Source: Pseudoxanthomonas sp.
GTDB taxonomy: Bacteria > Pseudomonadota > Gammaproteobacteria > Xanthomonadales > Xanthomonadaceae
Length of the DNA stretch: 46,895 nucleotides
Direction: 5' to 3'
Assembly: GCF_002863005.1 (NCBI RefSeq)
Contig: NZ_PKDG01000037.1
Location: forward strand, 1 to 46,895
The notes below the pieces were generated by a model that saw nothing but the letters and a program-made list of their open reading frames with translations, ran no database searches and was not told the DNA's origin. Below, one piece after another: positions 17,044 through 27,279 of the stretch (positions are counted from its first letter, which is position 1; each line of letters begins with the position of its first letter). Both the position numbers and the translations under genes were made by a program.

Positions 17044-17670
17044 ATGGGCGCCGTCGTCGCCCTCGACACGCTGTTGGCCGCGCGCACGTTGTGGCACGCG
17101 GGCCGCAGTGCGGCGATCGCCGCCGATGGCGAACCCACCGGCCATGCGGCGCTCGACGCGCTGCTGCCGCAAGGCGGCTGGCCACGGCGCGCCCTGACCG
17201 AGCTGTTGCTGCCTGCCGACGGCGTGGGCGAACTGGCCTTGCTGCTGCCCACGCTGGCACGCATGACCCAGGCCGGCAGCGCGGTAGCGGTGATCGCGCC
17301 GCCCTACGTGCCGTATGCGCCGGCCTGGCAAGCCGCGGGCGTGGACCTGGCGATGCTGGAGATCGTCGAAGCCGCGCCACGCGATGCGTTGTGGGCGTTC
17401 GAGCAATGCCTGCGCAGTGGTGCCTGCGCCGCCGTGCTGGGCTGGCCCACGCACGCCGACGGGCCTGCGCTGCGCAGGTTGCAGGTGGCGGCCGACAGCG
17501 GCGAATGCCTGGGCTTTGCGCTACGCGACCGTCGCCACGCGGCCAATCCCTCGGCGGCCGCGCTGCGCGTGGAAGCCATGCGCGATGCGCAGGGCGGCAC
17601 GCAGTGGCAGGTGCGCAAATGCCGGGGTGGTCCGGCACCTGCGCAACCCTTCGCGCTGGTCGCGCATTGA
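17044..17670 (+). CDS. imuA: Translesion synthesis protein ImuA
   Basis: 208-residue RecA-fold accessory protein of the ImuA/ImuB/DnaE2 mutasome. Family-like segments: the N-terminal HALDALLPQGGWPRRALTELLLP, the LALLLPTLARM strand/helix, IAPPYVPYAPAWQAAGVDLAML, and AVLGWPTHADGPALRRLQVAADSGECLGFALRD. A true Walker A motif is not present, as expected for this family. It begins 1 nt after the lexA2 stop. Assignment rests on sequence pattern and on the diagnostic gene order. Confidence 0.92.
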   Translation: MGAVVALDTLLAARTLWHAGRSAAIAADGEPTGHAALDALLPQGGWPRRALTELLLPADGVGELALLLPTLARMTQAGSAVAVIAPPYVPYAPAWQAAGVDLAMLEIVEAAPRDALWAFEQCLRSGACAAVLGWPTHADGPALRRLQVAADSGECLGFALRDRRHAANPSAAALRVEAMRDAQGGTQWQVRKCRGGPAPAQPFALVAH

Positions 17671-17679
17671 GGCCTACCG

Positions 17680-19098
17680 ATGCTCTGGGCCTGTGTACTG
17701 CTGCCGCAGCTGGCGCTGGACGCCGTCCTCCGGCGTTTGCCTGACCCCGACGCGCCGCTGGCGCTGGTCGGCGGTGCCGTGCAGTTGCGTACCTTGCACG
17801 CGGTGAATGCCGCTGCCGCGCAGGCGGGCCTGCGGGCCGGCATGCGGCTGACGGCCGCGCACGCGCTGTTGCCGGAGTTCGCGATGGTCGAATACGACCC
17901 CTCGGCCGAAGCGCGCTGGCAGCGGTTCCTCGCCGCCTGGGCATATCGCCACAGTTCGCTGGTCAGCGCGCAGTGGCCGGGCTGCCTGGTGCTGGAGGTG
18001 CGCGCCAGCTTCCGCCTGCTGGGGCCTTGGCCGCGCATCGAGGCGCGGTTGCGCGAGGAACTCGGGCTGCTGGGTTTCCAGCATCGTCTCGCGCTGGCAC
18101 CCACCCCGCGCGCGGCGCATGTGTTCGCCGGCCTGCGCGACGGATTGGCGGTGATGCAGCCGGCGGCGATGGCGGAGATGCTGGACCGCGTGCCGGTGCG
18201 CCGCGCGCGCCTGCCGGACGATGCCGGCGAACGCCTGCATCGCATGGGCATCCGCGACCTGCGCACGCTGCGCGACCTGCCACGCGACAGCGTGCGCCGC
18301 CGTTTCGGCTTGCCGGTGCTCGACCACCTGGATCGCCTGTACGGCCAGGCCGACGACGCGCTGGCGTACCACGCGCCGCCGGACCACTTCGATGCGCGCA
18401 TCGAACTCGGCTACGAAGTCGAGAGCCACATGGCGCTGCTGTTCCCGCTCCGGCGCCTGATCGGCGACCTGTGCACCTACCTGTCCATCCGCGACGGCGG
18501 CGTGCAGCGCTTCGTGCTGCGGCTGGAACACGAGGAGGGCCATACCGATGTCGAGGTGGGCCTGCTGGCCGCCGAGCGCGAGCCGGCGATGCTGTTCGAA
18601 CTCACCCGCAATCGCCTGGAGCGCGTGCAGATTGCCCAGCCGGTGGTAGGCGTGCGCCTGCTGGCCCGCGAGCTGCCGCCGTTCGTGCCGGCCGCGCGCG
18701 ATCTGTTCGATACGCGGCCGCAGCAGCAACTGCCGTGGCCGCAGTTGCGCGAACGCCTGCGCGCACGCCTGGGCGACGAGGCGGTGCATCGCGTGGCACC
18801 GGCCGGCGATCCACGCCCGGAACGCGCGTGGCGACGCGTGCAGGGCGATGGCAGTCGCATCGAACGGGCGCCCCTGCGTCCGCCACGCCCGACCTGGTTG
18901 CTGCCGCAACCGGTGCCGCTGCGCGATCCGCACCCGCGCATCGTCTCCGGGCCCGAGCGGCTGGAAAGCGGCTGGTGGGACGGCGAGGACGCGCGCCGCG
19001 ACTACTACGTGCTGGAGACCTCGCAAGGCCAGCGGGCCTGGGCGTTCGCGCCGCCGGGCGAGCAGGGCGGCTGGATGCTGCATGGGTGGTTCGCGTGA
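17680..19098 (+). CDS. imuB: ImuB, inactive Y-family polymerase subunit
   Basis: 472-residue Y-family polymerase homologue that acts as a hub linking DnaE2, the beta clamp and ImuA. The N-terminal palm-like region starts [19 protein letters not shown]; the acidic residues needed for polymerisation (DxD near the start, DE in the middle) are not seen, as in known ImuB. A helix-hairpin-helix-like region lies near residues 175-220 ([19 protein letters not shown]), followed by the little-finger region. It starts 9 nt after imuA, and its stop overlaps the dnaE2 GTG by 4 nt. It probably binds the clamp through a C-terminal peptide; I could not pin the motif. Confidence 0.92.
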   Translation: MLWACVLLPQLALDAVLRRLPDPDAPLALVGGAVQLRTLHAVNAAAAQAGLRAGMRLTAAHALLPEFAMVEYDPSAEARWQRFLAAWAYRHSSLVSAQWPGCLVLEVRASFRLLGPWPRIEARLREELGLLGFQHRLALAPTPRAAHVFAGLRDGLAVMQPAAMAEMLDRVPVRRARLPDDAGERLHRMGIRDLRTLRDLPRDSVRRRFGLPVLDHLDRLYGQADDALAYHAPPDHFDARIELGYEVESHMALLFPLRRLIGDLCTYLSIRDGGVQRFVLRLEHEEGHTDVEVGLLAAEREPAMLFELTRNRLERVQIAQPVVGVRLLARELPPFVPAARDLFDTRPQQQLPWPQLRERLRARLGDEAVHRVAPAGDPRPERAWRRVQGDGSRIERAPLRPPRPTWLLPQPVPLRDPHPRIVSGPERLESGWWDGEDARRDYYVLETSQGQRAWAFAPPGEQGGWMLHGWFA

Positions 19099-22000
19099 GC
19101 TGGGACGATGCGGTGGACGGCGTCGACCGCGATACGCCCGGCGGTCGCCCGCCCCGCGCGTGGGAAGTGGCGCAGCGGTTGCGCCGGCATGCCGCGGCCA
19201 ACGACGACGGCCCGCAGGAAGATGCCTGGCCGGCCTATGCGGAACTGCATTGCCTGTCGGACTTCTCGTTCCTGCGAGGCGCGGCCAGTGCGGAAGAGCT
19301 GTTCGAGCGGGCGCGCGATCTCGGTTATGAAGCACTCGCGATCACCGACGAATGCTCGCTGGCCGGCATCGTGCGCGGTTGGGAAGCTTCGCGTGCGACG
19401 GAGGTGCCCCTCGTCGTCGGCAGCGAGTTCACCCTGGCGTGCGGGTTGAAGTGCGTGCTGCTGGTGGAAACCACGGCCGGCTACACGCGGCTGTGCGAAC
19501 TGATCACCACCGCCCGGCGCGCCGTCGACAAGAAGGGCTACCGGCTCACGCGGCTGGACATGGAGCGCCTCCTGTCCGACGTCGATCCTGCCGTCTGCGG
19601 CCTGTTCGCACTCTGGCTGCCGGCACCCGAGATCGACGAAACGCAGGGGCAGTGGCTGCAGTCGGTGTTCGGCGATCGCGCGCATGTGGCGGTCGAACTG
19701 CACCGTGAGCAGGACGATGCCGCCCGACTCGCGCGCCTGCTCGAGACCGCCGCACGCCTCGCCATGGTGCCGGTGGCGGCCGGCGACGTGCACATGGACG
19801 TGCGCCGCCGCCGCGCGTTGCATGACACGATGACGGCGATCCGCCATGCCGCACCGCTGGCCGAATGCGGCGAGCACCTGTTCCGCAACGGCGAACGCCA
19901 CCTGCGCACGCGACGGGCGCTGGGCAACATCTATCCGCGTGCCCTGATCGATGCCGCGGTGGCGCTGGCGCGGCGTTGCAGGTTCGATCTCAAGCGCGAC
20001 ATCCATTACCGCTATCCCGCCGAGCTGGTGCCGGCGGGCCACACGCCTACCACGTGGCTGCGCGAACTCACGGAACGCGGCATGCGCGAGCGCTGGCCGG
20101 AGGGCGTGCCGGATTCAGTAGTGGATCAGATCGACGGCGAACTCGCGCTGATCGAAGAGCTCCAGTACGAGGCGTTCTTCCTGACCGTGTGGGACATCGT
20201 GCGGTTTGCCAGGGAACAGCACATCCTCTGCCAGGGACGTGGTTCATCGGCGAATTCCGCGGTCTGTTTCGCACTGGGCATCACCGTGGTCAATCCTGCC
20301 GAAAGCCGCCTGCTGATGGCCCGATTCCTGTCCAAGGATCGCGGCGAACCGCCGGACATCGACGTCGACTTCGAGCACGAGCGCCGCGAGGAAGTGCTGC
20401 AGTACGTCTACACCAAGTACGGCCGCCGCCGTGCTGCGCTGGCTGCCACGGTGATCCGTTACCGCGGCAAGAGCGCGGTGCGCGACGTGGCCAAGGCGTT
20501 CGGCCTGCCGCCGGACCAGATCGCACTGCTGGCCGACTGCTATGGCTGGGGCAACGGCGAGGCACCGATGGAGCAGCGCCTGCGCGAGGCGGGGTTTGAT
20601 TCCGGAAATCCACTCATCCGGCGCGTGCTGGCGGTGACCGACCAGCTCCGCGACCACCCGCGTCACCTGTCGCAGCACGTGGGAGGCTTCGTGATCGGCG
20701 ATGCGCCGCTGTCCACGGTAGTGCCGGTAGAGAACGCGTCGATGGACGACCGCACCATCATCCAGTGGGACAAGGACGACCTGGAGACGATGGGATTGCT
20801 CAAGGTCGACTGCCTGGCGCTGGGCATGCTGACCTGCATCCGCAAGGCGGTGGACCTGGTGGAGAAACACCGCGGATTCCGTCTGGATCTCGCGCGCCTG
20901 CCGAACGATGACGAAGCGACCTTCCAGATGATCCAGGCCGCCGACACCGTGGGCGTGTTCCAGATCGAATCCCGCGCGCAGATGAGCATGCTGCCGCGGT
21001 TGAAGCCGAAGGAATACTACGACCTGGTTGTGGAAGTCGCGATCGTGCGCCCCGGCCCGATCCAGGGCGGCATGGTGCATCCCTACCTGCGCCGCCGGCA
21101 GGGCAAGGATCCGGTGACCTATCCCTCCGAGGGCGTGAAGGAGATCCTCGGGAAAACGCTCGGCATCCCATTGTTCCAGGAACAGGTGATGGAACTGGTG
21201 ATCCATGCCGGCTATACGCCTTCGCAGGCGGATGGTCTGCGCCGCTCGATGGCGGCCTGGAAGCGGGGCGGCGACATGGAGCCGCATCGCCTGCGCATCC
21301 GCGAGCTGATGCTCGGGAAGAATTACTCTCCGGAGTTCATCGACCAGATCTTCGAGCAGATCAAGGGCTTCGGTTCCTATGGCTTCCCGCAGAGCCATGC
21401 GGCCTCGTTCGCCAAGCTGGTCTACATCAGCTGCTGGCTGAAACGGCATGAGCCGGCCGCCTTCGCCTGCGCGCTGCTCAATGCGCAGCCGATGGGCTTC
21501 TACTCGCCCAGCCAGATCGTGCAGGACGCGCGACGCGGGCAGGGCGGGCGTGTGTCCATTGATGTCCTGCCCGTCGACGTCGCCATCAGCGACTGGGACA
21601 ACACACTGGAAGGCGGGCATGTGCGCCGCGGGGTCGACGACGGCGGACAACCCTCGCTGCGGCTCGGCTTCCGGCAGGTGGGCGGACTGTCGGAGGACGC
21701 CGGCAAGGCGATCATGGCCGCGCGCGCGCAACGCCCCTTCGCCGATGTCCGTGATCTCTGCCAGCGCGCCAGGCTCGACGAGAAGGCGCGCACTGCCTTG
21801 GCCGAAGCGGGCGCGTTGCATTCGCTCGCCGGGCATCGCCATGCCGCGCGCTGGGCGGTCGCCGGCATCGAGCGGCAGCGCCCGTTGCTGCCCGGCAGCC
21901 CGGATGAGGAGGCGATCGTCCTGCCCGCTCCGACGGTGGGCGAGGACGTGACCTCGGACTACCGCATGACCGGGCTGACGCTGGGCGCGCATCCGCTGTC

Positions 22001-22352
22001 GTTGCTGCGCGAACGCCTGCAGCGGCAACGCGTGGTCGATTCGCGACAGCTGCGCGGGTTGCCACACGGGCGGGGCGCCTTCGCAGCCGGCATCGTCACC
22101 CAGCGGCAACGGCCGGCCACGGCGAAGGGCACGATCTTCGTCACCCTGGAGGACGAGCACGGCATGGTCAACGTGGTGGTGTGGTCGCACGTGGCGCTGC
22201 GCGACCGCAAGGCCCTGCTCGGCGCGCGCCTGATGGCGGTACGCGGCCGTTGGGAACAGGTTGACGGCGTCTCCCACCTGATCGCACGCCGGCTGGAGGA
22301 TTTCAGTCACCTGCTGGGCGAGATCCAGCCCGGCTCCCGCGATTTCCACTGA
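19095..22352 (+). CDS. dnaE2: Error-prone DNA polymerase DnaE2
   Basis: 1085-residue C-family polymerase for SOS mutagenesis. The N-terminal PHP domain begins [18 protein letters not shown]. Active-site aspartates are D423 and D425 in PDIDVDF and D572 in [10 protein letters not shown], matching E. coli DnaE D401/D403/D555. [17 protein letters not shown], the helix-hairpin-helix/fingers region and a C-terminal OB fold ([22 protein letters not shown]) are present. Length fits DnaE2 better than replicative DnaE (about 1160-1180). The start is GTG 19095, overlapping the imuB stop; the same frame is open far upstream, but that part is antisense or shadow of imuB. Confidence 0.95.
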   Translation: MSWDDAVDGVDRDTPGGRPPRAWEVAQRLRRHAAANDDGPQEDAWPAYAELHCLSDFSFLRGAASAEELFERARDLGYEALAITDECSLAGIVRGWEASRATEVPLVVGSEFTLACGLKCVLLVETTAGYTRLCELITTARRAVDKKGYRLTRLDMERLLSDVDPAVCGLFALWLPAPEIDETQGQWLQSVFGDRAHVAVELHREQDDAARLARLLETAARLAMVPVAAGDVHMDVRRRRALHDTMTAIRHAAPLAECGEHLFRNGERHLRTRRALGNIYPRALIDAAVALARRCRFDLKRDIHYRYPAELVPAGHTPTTWLRELTERGMRERWPEGVPDSVVDQIDGELALIEELQYEAFFLTVWDIVRFAREQHILCQGRGSSANSAVCFALGITVVNPAESRLLMARFLSKDRGEPPDIDVDFEHERREEVLQYVYTKYGRRRAALAATVIRYRGKSAVRDVAKAFGLPPDQIALLADCYGWGNGEAPMEQRLREAGFDSGNPLIRRVLAVTDQLRDHPRHLSQHVGGFVIGDAPLSTVVPVENASMDDRTIIQWDKDDLETMGLLKVDCLALGMLTCIRKAVDLVEKHRGFRLDLARLPNDDEATFQMIQAADTVGVFQIESRAQMSMLPRLKPKEYYDLVVEVAIVRPGPIQGGMVHPYLRRRQGKDPVTYPSEGVKEILGKTLGIPLFQEQVMELVIHAGYTPSQADGLRRSMAAWKRGGDMEPHRLRIRELMLGKNYSPEFIDQIFEQIKGFGSYGFPQSHAASFAKLVYISCWLKRHEPAAFACALLNAQPMGFYSPSQIVQDARRGQGGRVSIDVLPVDVAISDWDNTLEGGHVRRGVDDGGQPSLRLGFRQVGGLSEDAGKAIMAARAQRPFADVRDLCQRARLDEKARTALAEAGALHSLAGHRHAARWAVAGIERQRPLLPGSPDEEAIVLPAPTVGEDVTSDYRMTGLTLGAHPLSLLRERLQRQRVVDSRQLRGLPHGRGAFAAGIVTQRQRPATAKGTIFVTLEDEHGMVNVVVWSHVALRDRKALLGARLMAVRGRWEQVDGVSHLIARRLEDFSHLLGEIQPGSRDFH

Positions 22353-22358
22353 CCTGCC

Positions 22359-22994
22359 ATGCGTGCGCTGACCGCCCACACCGACGATCTGTTCGCTCCC
22401 GCGATGCACCGCCTCGTGCATGACGATCAGGGCGGCATCCGCTATTGGCCGGGTGCGATCGATCCCGATACGGCGCAGGCATGGTTCGAGGCCCTGCACG
22501 CACAGGCCGCGTGGATCCATCTGCAGCGTCCCATGTACGACCGCATCGTCGACGTGCCGCGCCTGCTGGCGAACTACGCCGTGGATGCACTGCCGCCCGA
22601 GCTTCCGCTGGCCGGTCTCCTGGCCTGCGTGCAGGCGAGGGCGCCTGCGCCCTATTCGCGCATCGGCATGAACCTGTACCGCGACGGCCACGACAGCGTC
22701 GCCATGCACGGCGACAAGCTGCATACCGTGGCCGCCGGCCATCCGATCACCCTGGTCTCGCTGGGCGCGCCGCGGCGCATGCTGATCCGCGCACGCGAGG
22801 GCAGGCGCGAAACGCTGGCGGTGGACCTCGCGCCGGGAAGCATCCTGTCGATGAGCCATGCGTCGCAGAGCACGCACGAGCACGGCATTCCGAAGACCCG
22901 GCGTTCGCAGGGGCCGCGGATCAGCGTGGTGTTCCGGGTGAGGCCTTCATCCCCTGTGGGAACAGGTGGCTTGGCAGGTGTGGGAGCGACGTGA
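22359..22994 (+). CDS. alkB: AlkB-like Fe(II)/2-oxoglutarate DNA dioxygenase
   Basis: 211-residue protein with the AlkB signature: metal ligands H117 and D119 (AMHGDK) and H175 (EHGIPK), 2-oxoglutarate-binding R187 and R193 (PRISVVFR), and the NLYRDG.D lid. Known members remove methyl groups from damaged bases by oxidation. It lies 6 nt after dnaE2, so it should belong to the LexA2-controlled transcript, an informative link between translesion synthesis and alkylation reversal. The last ten or so codons and the stop lie partly inside a REP palindrome (left arm 22979-23001), so the C-terminal tail GGLAGVGAT looks acquired. Confidence 0.9.
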   Translation: MRALTAHTDDLFAPAMHRLVHDDQGGIRYWPGAIDPDTAQAWFEALHAQAAWIHLQRPMYDRIVDVPRLLANYAVDALPPELPLAGLLACVQARAPAPYSRIGMNLYRDGHDSVAMHGDKLHTVAAGHPITLVSLGAPRRMLIRAREGRRETLAVDLAPGSILSMSHASQSTHEHGIPKTRRSQGPRISVVFRVRPSSPVGTGGLAGVGAT

Positions 22995-23045
22995 GTCGCG
23001 AAGGGTCACCTGTAAAGCTTCATCGCGACTTACGTCGCTCCCACA
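22979..23045. repeat. REPIN 1: two inverted REP palindromes
   Basis: Left arm 22979-23001 and right arm 23023-23045 are inverted 23-bp copies beginning TGTGGGAGCGACG, with one mismatch (GTGAG/GTAAG), separated by 21 nt. Each arm has its own small hairpin GCGAC-GT(A/G)A-GTCGC. The left arm supplies the alkB stop codon. A near-identical pair lies at 42931-43007. Confidence 0.85.
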
Positions 23046-23057
23046 ACAGGCTGCCCG

Positions 23058-23086
23058 AAAAAAAACGCCGCGAGGGCATCGCGGCG
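23058..23086 (-). terminator. Intrinsic terminator of the flg operon
   Basis: Read on the - strand: CGCCGCGA (pairing) around a 5-nt loop, 8-bp perfect stem (23066-23073/23079-23086), followed by eight T residues (A at 23058-23065 on the + strand). It lies 34 nt after the flgL stop and is the clearest terminator in the window. Confidence 0.9.
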
Positions 23087-23120
23087 TGAGGGGAAGGACT
23101 GCATGAAAAGGAGAGGCCGG

Positions 23121-24323
23121 TCAGCCCATCAGCTTGAACAGCGATAGCTGCTGCATCTGCATGAAGACCGTCTGCGCGGCCTGCAACGCGGTGTTCTCCA
23201 TCTGGTAGCGGCCGATGGCCTCGGCCCAGTCCAGGTCGCGCAGGGTGGACAGGGTGCCCTGCAGGGTGACGTTGTTGGCTTCGCGCAGGGCGGCCGCATC
23301 CTCGATGGCGGACAATTGCGCGCCGCCGCTGGCGCGGGCATCGATCATCTTTCCCTGCGCGGTCCCGACATCGCGCATGGCCGCCTGCAGGTCGTTCTGC
23401 ATCGCGGCGCGCTGCGCGTCCGTGGTGGGGCTGGCGTCCAGCGTGTCGATCAGTCCCTGCACGGTGGCGAAGATGTCGCGGCTGCCCGAGGGGCCCAGGG
23501 TGAAGCTGTCGCCGTTGGCGGGCTGACCATCGATCTTCATCTGCACACCGGCGAAGGCAATGCTCTCGCCCTTGGCGTAGGTGCCGGTCGTGACCGCATT
23601 GCCGCCTGCATCCAGCACCTGGTACGTGTTGCCGGCGCCGAACGAAAGCGTGTAACTGCCGCCCGACCAGAGGGTGGAATCCGTGACGCTGAAATCCATC
23701 AGCAGGCCCGTACCCGTGTTGCCCGGAGCGGCCCGTCCGTCGATGCGGCCGTCGCCGGTGCGCAGGCGCAGGAAGACCTCGCTGCCGGGCAGGGTGTCGG
23801 CGACGAACATGTCCGGCGCCACTTCCACCTGGCGCTGCGTCTGGTCGCCGCTGTAGATCACGCTGCCGCCGGCGATGGCGAAGGGCGTGCTGCCGTCGCT
23901 GGTGCCGCCGAACAGGTAGCGGCCGGCACCGTCGGTGCTGTTGGCCAGGTCCAGCAGGCCGGCATAGATCGCCTTCAGCTCGGTGCTGATGGCGTGGCGG
24001 CTGTCGTCGCCCATCGCCGCGTTGTTGGCCTGGATGGCCAGCTCCTGCACGCGCGCCATCGCTTCGCCCACGCGGGTGAGTGCGTTCTCCTGCAGGCCGA
24101 GGCGGTTCTGCACCGCGTTGGCGTTCATGCCGAAGCGTTCGAGTTCGGCGACGGCCCGGTCCAGGCCGACCGCGGTACCCGCAGCGACCGGATCGTCCTT
24201 CGCGGTCACCAGGCGTTGCCCGCTGGCGAGCTGCTGTTGCGTGTGCGCCAGTTTCGCCTGCTTGGCCAGCATCGTGGAGATCGACTGCTGGTACATCATT
24301 CCGGTGGAGATGCGATTGTTCAT
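23121..24323 (-). CDS. flgL: Flagellar hook-filament junction protein FlgL
   Basis: 400-residue HAP3, joining hook and filament outside the cell. The N-terminus MNNRISTGMMYQQSISTMLAKQ and the C-terminal coiled coil (LDWAEAIGRYQMENTALQAAQTVFMQMQQLSLFKLMG) are the conserved flagellin-like ends. It overlaps flgK by 4 nt (ATGA). Last gene of the flgGHIJKL group, followed by a strong intrinsic terminator. Its N-terminus serves as the type III export signal. Confidence 0.95.
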   Translation of the reverse strand: MNNRISTGMMYQQSISTMLAKQAKLAHTQQQLASGQRLVTAKDDPVAAGTAVGLDRAVAELERFGMNANAVQNRLGLQENALTRVGEAMARVQELAIQANNAAMGDDSRHAISTELKAIYAGLLDLANSTDGAGRYLFGGTSDGSTPFAIAGGSVIYSGDQTQRQVEVAPDMFVADTLPGSEVFLRLRTGDGRIDGRAAPGNTGTGLLMDFSVTDSTLWSGGSYTLSFGAGNTYQVLDAGGNAVTTGTYAKGESIAFAGVQMKIDGQPANGDSFTLGPSGSRDIFATVQGLIDTLDASPTTDAQRAAMQNDLQAAMRDVGTAQGKMIDARASGGAQLSAIEDAAALREANNVTLQGTLSTLRDLDWAEAIGRYQMENTALQAAQTVFMQMQQLSLFKLMG

Positions 24324-26200
24324 CGGCGTGTGGCGCTCAGCAGCGATTGGAACAGGGTGTCGGCGGTCGCGATGATCTGCGACGCCGCCTGGTACGCCTG
24401 CTGCAGGCGCATCAGGTCGGCGGCTTCTTCATCCAGATTGACGCCGGAAATCGCATCGCGCGCGGCCTGCGCCTGGTCGTGGATGACCTGCTGCGCCTGG
24501 GCGGAGTAATCCGCCTGTCGCGCCGCCGAACCGACCTGCGTGGTCAACCCGCCGATGGCGCCATTGAGCGTCAGCGTGCCGCCGTTGAGCGCGCGTGCGT
24601 CGTCCAGGTTCGACAGCAGCCGGGCGTTGCCGTTGTCGCTGGAATTGGCGCCGGTCGGGCCCACGCTGAAGCGGTCGCCGGCGGCGGGTGCGCCGTCCAG
24701 CACCAGGCTCCAGCCGTTCGACGCAATGGTCTGTCCGGGGGTGTAGACGAACGGGCCGGCGCCATTGATGGTGTAGTTGGTGGCATCGAGGAAGTCGATG
24801 TCGACCGGCGCCAGCAGGCCCGCATGGCTGGCGTCCAGCACTTTCAGGCCGCTCAGCTTGCCGCTGCCGGTGTTGGCCATGTCCGTCGTGGCCTTGACCG
24901 GCGTGGCCGCGGCGATGCGGCCGGGATCGGTGATCGCGACACCCAGGTTGCCGGCGGCGCCCGCGGTGGGTTGCAGCAGGAAGCGATCGTTGGCGGCCGG
25001 GGTGCCGGACGCGAGCACGACCTCCACGCCGTTCACCACCAGCGGATCGGCCGCCGTGCCCGTGCCGGTCGTTGCGATGGCGGCACCGGTGTCGGGATGC
25101 GTCGCCACCCATGCGCTGCCGTCGAAGCGCAGCAGCACGTTCTGCGAATTGAGTGCCGAGACGCTGCCCACGGCCGTCTGCAGCACGGCGGTGCCGGTGT
25201 TGCCGGCGTTCGACGAAATGCGTGGCGCGGGCAGGCTGAAGAAGTCGGCGCCCAGCTGTCCATACTGGTCCATGCCCGCGCGGTGGCCGGCATTGAACGT
25301 ATCGGCCAGCGACGTGGCGACGCGCCCAAGCTCGGCGACCGCCGGGTCCAGCACCGTGGTGCGGAACTCGATCAGGCCGCCGATCTGTCCGCCCATCGCG
25401 CGCTTGTCGAGCGTGATGCGCTGGCTGTTCGTTTCCAGTGCCACCTGCAGCCGCTCGGGGCGGTACGCGTCGGGCACGGTGACGAGCCGGCTGGCGGTGG
25501 CGCCGACGACCAGGGGTTGTCCGCCGGCGCTGAACACGTTGACCAGCCCGCCGTCCTGCGTCACCGCGTTGCCGCCGGTGAAGGCCACCAGTTCGCTGAT
25601 CAACTGGTCGCGGCGGTCCAGCAGGTCGCCGGAAGGATGGGTGTTGCCGCCGATCTGCCCGTTGAGCTGGGCGATCTCCTTCGCCAGCCGGTTGACTTCA
25701 CCGGTGGCGGCGGTGAGTCCGGCATTGACCTCGGTATCCAGCCCGTCCAGGTGCTGGTCGATCTGCCGGAAGCGCGTGACCAGCGCGTTCGCCTGCGCCA
25801 GCACGCTTTCGCGGTCGGCCGAGCCGGCCGCGTTGGACGACAGCGCGCTCACCGAATCGAAGAAGCTGGACCACGGCGCGCTGATGCCCGTCGCCTTTTC
25901 GGAGAACAGCTGGTCCAGGCGCGTGGACAGCACCGACAGCTGCTGCAGGCGCGACAGTTCGCCGCCGCTGTCGAGCAGGCGCGAGGTCGCCAGCGAGTCC
26001 GCCATGCGGCGGATGTCGACGATCTGCACGCCGTTGCCCTGGTAGCCCTGGCCGAAGTAGGTGCCGTCGCGCGCTTCGAACTCGGCGCGCTGGCGCGAAT
26101 AGCCGGGCGTGTTGATGTTGGCCACGTTGTGGCTGACCGTCGACAGCGCGCGCTGGAAAGCGAGGAGGGCGCTGCTGCCGGTGGCGAGAAGGTTGGACAT
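24320..26200 (-). CDS. flgK: Flagellar hook-associated protein FlgK
   Basis: 626-residue HAP1, first junction protein on the hook. The N-terminus has LLATGSSALLAFQRALSTVSHNVANINTPGYSRQ, the flagellar rod/hook signature; the C-terminal helix (VNLDEEAADLMRLQQAYQAASQIIATADTLFQSLL) is typical. The middle region is long and Ala/Gly/Thr-rich, variable as in relatives. It is 13 nt downstream of flgJ. Exported by the flagellar secretion system without a cleaved signal. Confidence 0.95.
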   Translation of the reverse strand: MSNLLATGSSALLAFQRALSTVSHNVANINTPGYSRQRAEFEARDGTYFGQGYQGNGVQIVDIRRMADSLATSRLLDSGGELSRLQQLSVLSTRLDQLFSEKATGISAPWSSFFDSVSALSSNAAGSADRESVLAQANALVTRFRQIDQHLDGLDTEVNAGLTAATGEVNRLAKEIAQLNGQIGGNTHPSGDLLDRRDQLISELVAFTGGNAVTQDGGLVNVFSAGGQPLVVGATASRLVTVPDAYRPERLQVALETNSQRITLDKRAMGGQIGGLIEFRTTVLDPAVAELGRVATSLADTFNAGHRAGMDQYGQLGADFFSLPAPRISSNAGNTGTAVLQTAVGSVSALNSQNVLLRFDGSAWVATHPDTGAAIATTGTGTAADPLVVNGVEVVLASGTPAANDRFLLQPTAGAAGNLGVAITDPGRIAAATPVKATTDMANTGSGKLSGLKVLDASHAGLLAPVDIDFLDATNYTINGAGPFVYTPGQTIASNGWSLVLDGAPAAGDRFSVGPTGANSSDNGNARLLSNLDDARALNGGTLTLNGAIGGLTTQVGSAARQADYSAQAQQVIHDQAQAARDAISGVNLDEEAADLMRLQQAYQAASQIIATADTLFQSLLSATRR

Positions 26201-26213
26201 GCGTGCTCCGGGG

Positions 26214-27278
26214 TCAGCGCTTCAATGCGTTGCCGATGGCATTGCCGACGAATCCGCCGACCTTGCCGCCGACGCTGTCGCCGATGGCCGACAGCACTTT
26301 TCCGAGTGTCGGACCGTTGGCGATCGAGGCGATCTTGTTGGCATACGTCGGGTCGGTGGCGTAGCCGGCGCGCTGCAGGCCGCGGGCGAAGCCCGCAATG
26401 TCCTTGCCGGCCGCCAGTGCCTGCTGGTAGCGCGGATTGTTCTTGAGCAGTCGCACGTAGTCGGCGAAGCTTTCCGCGGGCGACGCGTACGCGCGGAAGT
26501 CCGCGGTCTCGCTGTGCTTCACGCCATTGCTGTATTCGTGCGTGGCGGTGCGGGCGCGCTCGCCCTTCCAGCCCGTCGCCTTGATGCCGAACAGATTGTG
26601 CGCGCTGTCGCCATCGCCGGTCTTGATCTGCCGCTTGCCCCAGCCGGTTTCCAGCGCGGCCTGGGCGACCAGCGCGCGCGGGTCGACGCCCAGCTCCTTC
26701 GCCGCCTGTTTGGCGTGGTCCCAGATCTCGGCGACGAAGCGCTCGGGCGTATTGCGCGCGTACTTCGACGGATCGGCCGACGCGACCTGTTCCACCTCAT
26801 CGCAGGCGGCGTCAGGACGGACGGTGATGGTGTCCAGCGTGATCGTGCCAGGCATGCCGGGGTCGTGGCGCACGGCGTTGCTGCCGATGCCGCGGCCTGC
26901 GATGGCGTCCAACATGGAATCGGCTTCGTTGCCCGGCAGCAGGCGCTTGTACGCGGACAGCGCCGTGGTGGCGGGAACCGCGGGCGTGGTGCTGTCGGTC
27001 GCGCCCAGCTGCCGCGCGATCATCGGCGCCAGGCCCAAACCGCGCCCTTCGCTCATTGCCTTGGCGATCTGCTGGTCGTACATGTCGCGGAATATCTGGT
27101 TTTCGCCGGGAAACAGCGAATCACCGAAGCCGGCCTCGCGCATGCACTTGATCATCATCTGCGCGAACTGGCCTTCCAGCTTTCTCGCGACATCGTGGAT
27201 GCGCGCGTTGTCCGGCTTGCCGCCGGCATCAGCCAGCGACAGGGAAGGATTCAGCGTTCCGATGGGCATGCTGGCCAT
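26214..27278 (-). CDS. flgJ: Flagellar rod cap and peptidoglycan hydrolase FlgJ
   Basis: 354-residue dual-function protein. The N-terminal rod-capping domain (about 25-95) has KLEGQFAQMMIKCMREAG and DMYDQQIAKAMS. A linker rich in Thr/Ala/Asp leads to a C-terminal glucosaminidase domain (GH73-like) from about 175, with catalytic E210 in AALETGWGK and HNLFGIKATGWKG. It cuts peptidoglycan so that the rod can pass. The stop is 13 nt before flgK and the start lies 1 nt after the flgI stop. Length is somewhat above the enteric form (about 313). Confidence 0.94.
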   Translation of the reverse strand: MASMPIGTLNPSLSLADAGGKPDNARIHDVARKLEGQFAQMMIKCMREAGFGDSLFPGENQIFRDMYDQQIAKAMSEGRGLGLAPMIARQLGATDSTTPAVPATTALSAYKRLLPGNEADSMLDAIAGRGIGSNAVRHDPGMPGTITLDTITVRPDAACDEVEQVASADPSKYARNTPERFVAEIWDHAKQAAKELGVDPRALVAQAALETGWGKRQIKTGDGDSAHNLFGIKATGWKGERARTATHEYSNGVKHSETADFRAYASPAESFADYVRLLKNNPRYQQALAAGKDIAGFARGLQRAGYATDPTYANKIASIANGPTLGKVLSAIGDSVGGKVGGFVGNAIGNALKR

Positions 27279-27279
27279 G

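Noticed and set aside
17973..19094. Upstream extension of the dnaE2 frame to 17973
   Set aside because: This part is the shadow of imuB in a high-GC frame; the DnaE2 start is GTG 19095, overlapping the imuB stop.
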